A stretch of DNA of 6,381 nt from Rhodospirillales bacterium (GTDB taxonomy: Bacteria; Pseudomonadota; Alphaproteobacteria; Acetobacterales; Acetobacteraceae): positions 1-6,381 of the forward strand of contig JAGWIE010000083.1 of the NCBI GenBank assembly GCA_028866445.1, in the 5' to 3' direction. The translations under genes and the position numbers were made by a program. How positions within the stretch are numbered: the stretch's first letter is position 1; each line of letters starts with the position of its first letter. Below the pieces are notes generated by a model. That model worked only from the letters and a program-made list of their open reading frames with translations. It searched no databases and was not told the origin of the DNA. Shown here piece by piece: positions 5,843-6,381 of this stretch.

Positions 5843-6325
5843 ATGACAACGCCAGCAACACATCTATGGCGGCCATCCAATGCCCGCTATGTGCAAATTG
5901 ATGGGTTTGTAGCAACGCCCCGGGGACCGCAAATTCCGCCGTCGCAAATTCTGGCCTGGCCAGAGAAAGACCCTGGCGACACGCTGGATTATATTTTTGA
6001 TATAGCGCCCGCGCTGACCGCTAATTCCGGCGATTCAATCACCACGCTTGATGTAGCGTTAAGCCCGGCCAACCCTGGGGATCTCACGCTGGTTTCTGCC
6101 GCTGCGGACGGGCCACGCGTTGTTTTATGGCTGAGCGGCGGACAGGCGCTGACCAATTACACGGTGACGGTGACTGTGGGGACGGCTGGCGGCCGGGTGC
6201 TGGCCCGCAGCATCGCGCTGCCGGTGGTGGCTTTGGCAACGGTTCCAGCGCCGCAAAGTGCATTGACGACTACGGCAGGTCAGGCCCTGACCGACCCGAC
6301 GGGCACGCCACTTACGATAATCTGA
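5843..6325 (+). CDS. Probable phage fibre-tail adaptor protein, Ig-like
   Basis: The 160-residue protein has an N-terminal lead (THLWRPSNARYVQIDGFVATP) and a central beta domain from about residue 39 to 130. Its markers are WPEKDPGDTLDYIFDI at 39-54, GDSITTLDVALSP at 63-75, RVVLWLSGGQALTNYTVTVT at 92-111 and AGGRVLARSIALPVV at 115-129. These match what I remember of the small 'phage fiber-tail adaptor' family: K-D-P...LDY, a strand with D-x-I, 'WLSGG...YTVT' and 'T.GGR...R...LPV', which fold as an Ig-like domain. The C-terminal 30 residues (PAPQSALTTTAGQALTDPTG) look flexible. The gene stands nine bases after the fibre gene and just before another putative tail gene, which suits an adaptor for fibres. 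No enzyme motif or membrane segment is seen. The family name is from memory and unverified. Confidence 0.6.
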   Translation: MTTPATHLWRPSNARYVQIDGFVATPRGPQIPPSQILAWPEKDPGDTLDYIFDIAPALTANSGDSITTLDVALSPANPGDLTLVSAAADGPRVVLWLSGGQALTNYTVTVTVGTAGGRVLARSIALPVVALATVPAPQSALTTTAGQALTDPTGTPLTII

Positions 6326-6336
6326 GGTAAGGCTTT

Positions 6337-6381
6337 ATGACGACCATTGGCCAGCTGCCGCTTGCGGCTTCGGTTTCCGAC
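6337..6381 (+). CDS. 5' end of the next tail gene (possibly a second fibre or tail tip protein), partial
   Basis: Fifteen codons (MTTIGQLPLAASVSD) remain open to the window edge. The ATG is preceded by AAGG at 6329-6332 with four bases between and by GAGG at 6324-6327, and lies 11 bases after the previous stop, so the spacing fits the operon. Openings such as 'MTTI.QLPLA..V.D' are common in phage tail fibre proteins that continue with a 'D.LPI..G' stretch, but the rest is not in the window, so the product is a guess from context. Confidence 0.55.
   Translation, partial: MTTIGQLPLAASVSD

Noticed and set aside
5361..5915. Open frame of 184 codons on the minus strand
   Set aside because: It is rich in His, Arg and Ser, as expected when GGN-rich sequence is read on the other strand, and covers the fibre tip and the adaptor start. 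No family pattern is visible.
6127..6330. Second open frame within the adaptor gene on the plus strand
   Set aside because: It is a frame-shifted shadow of the adaptor gene with no ribosome site of its own and a Gly/Arg/Ala-rich composition.

Overview
The window is a dense, single-strand (+) run of phage tail and baseplate genes from a contractile-tailed (myovirus-type) phage, most likely a prophage. Genes abut or overlap by a few bases (ATGA and TAATG junctions; the largest gap is about 11 bases), so the whole stretch reads as one late structural operon. No internal promoter, terminator, RNA gene, CRISPR array or insertion sequence is visible, and there is no gene-free stretch over 300 bases. 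Base composition is moderately GC-rich (roughly the mid-fifties by eye). The protein sequences resemble, from memory, Mu/P2-like prophage tail proteins of Proteobacteria (Burkholderia-like and acetic-acid-bacteria-like relatives). The host cannot be fixed from this window; an alphaproteobacterium of the Acetobacteraceae type is a guess.

Layout. Bases 2-25 hold the probable last codons of an upstream gene, where a tape-measure gene is expected. Then come a GpU-like tail-terminator/baseplate protein with an Ala/Gly-rich C-terminal extension (22-720), a 62-residue LysM-like tail protein X (717-905), the gpD/gp27-like hub (about 895-1875), the gpV-like spike with an apex HxH motif (1876-2418), a gp25/gpW-like wedge protein (2418-2780), a gpJ/gp47-like wedge protein (2787-3911), and a gpI/gp48-like protein with GGY-rich loops (3913-4569). 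The distal part holds a tail fibre with a conserved-looking N-terminal half and a polyglycine-rich C-terminal tip (4580-5833), a probable fibre-tail adaptor with an Ig-like fold (5843-6325), and the first 15 codons of another gene, perhaps a second fibre (6337-6381, cut by the window edge).

How they work together. The hub and spike form the centre of the baseplate and puncture the outer membrane. The LysM-like and GpU-like proteins sit at or near the hub or tube. The gp25-, gpJ- and gpI-like proteins build the wedges that start sheath assembly and hold the fibres. The Gly-rich fibre, with its adaptor, would be the receptor-binding device. Sheath, tube, capsid, lysis and integration genes lie outside the window, so an intact phage, a decaying prophage and a phage-tail-like bacteriocin cannot be told apart. 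I did not find a previously undescribed system; the most variable and most informative part is the glycine-rich adhesin tip.
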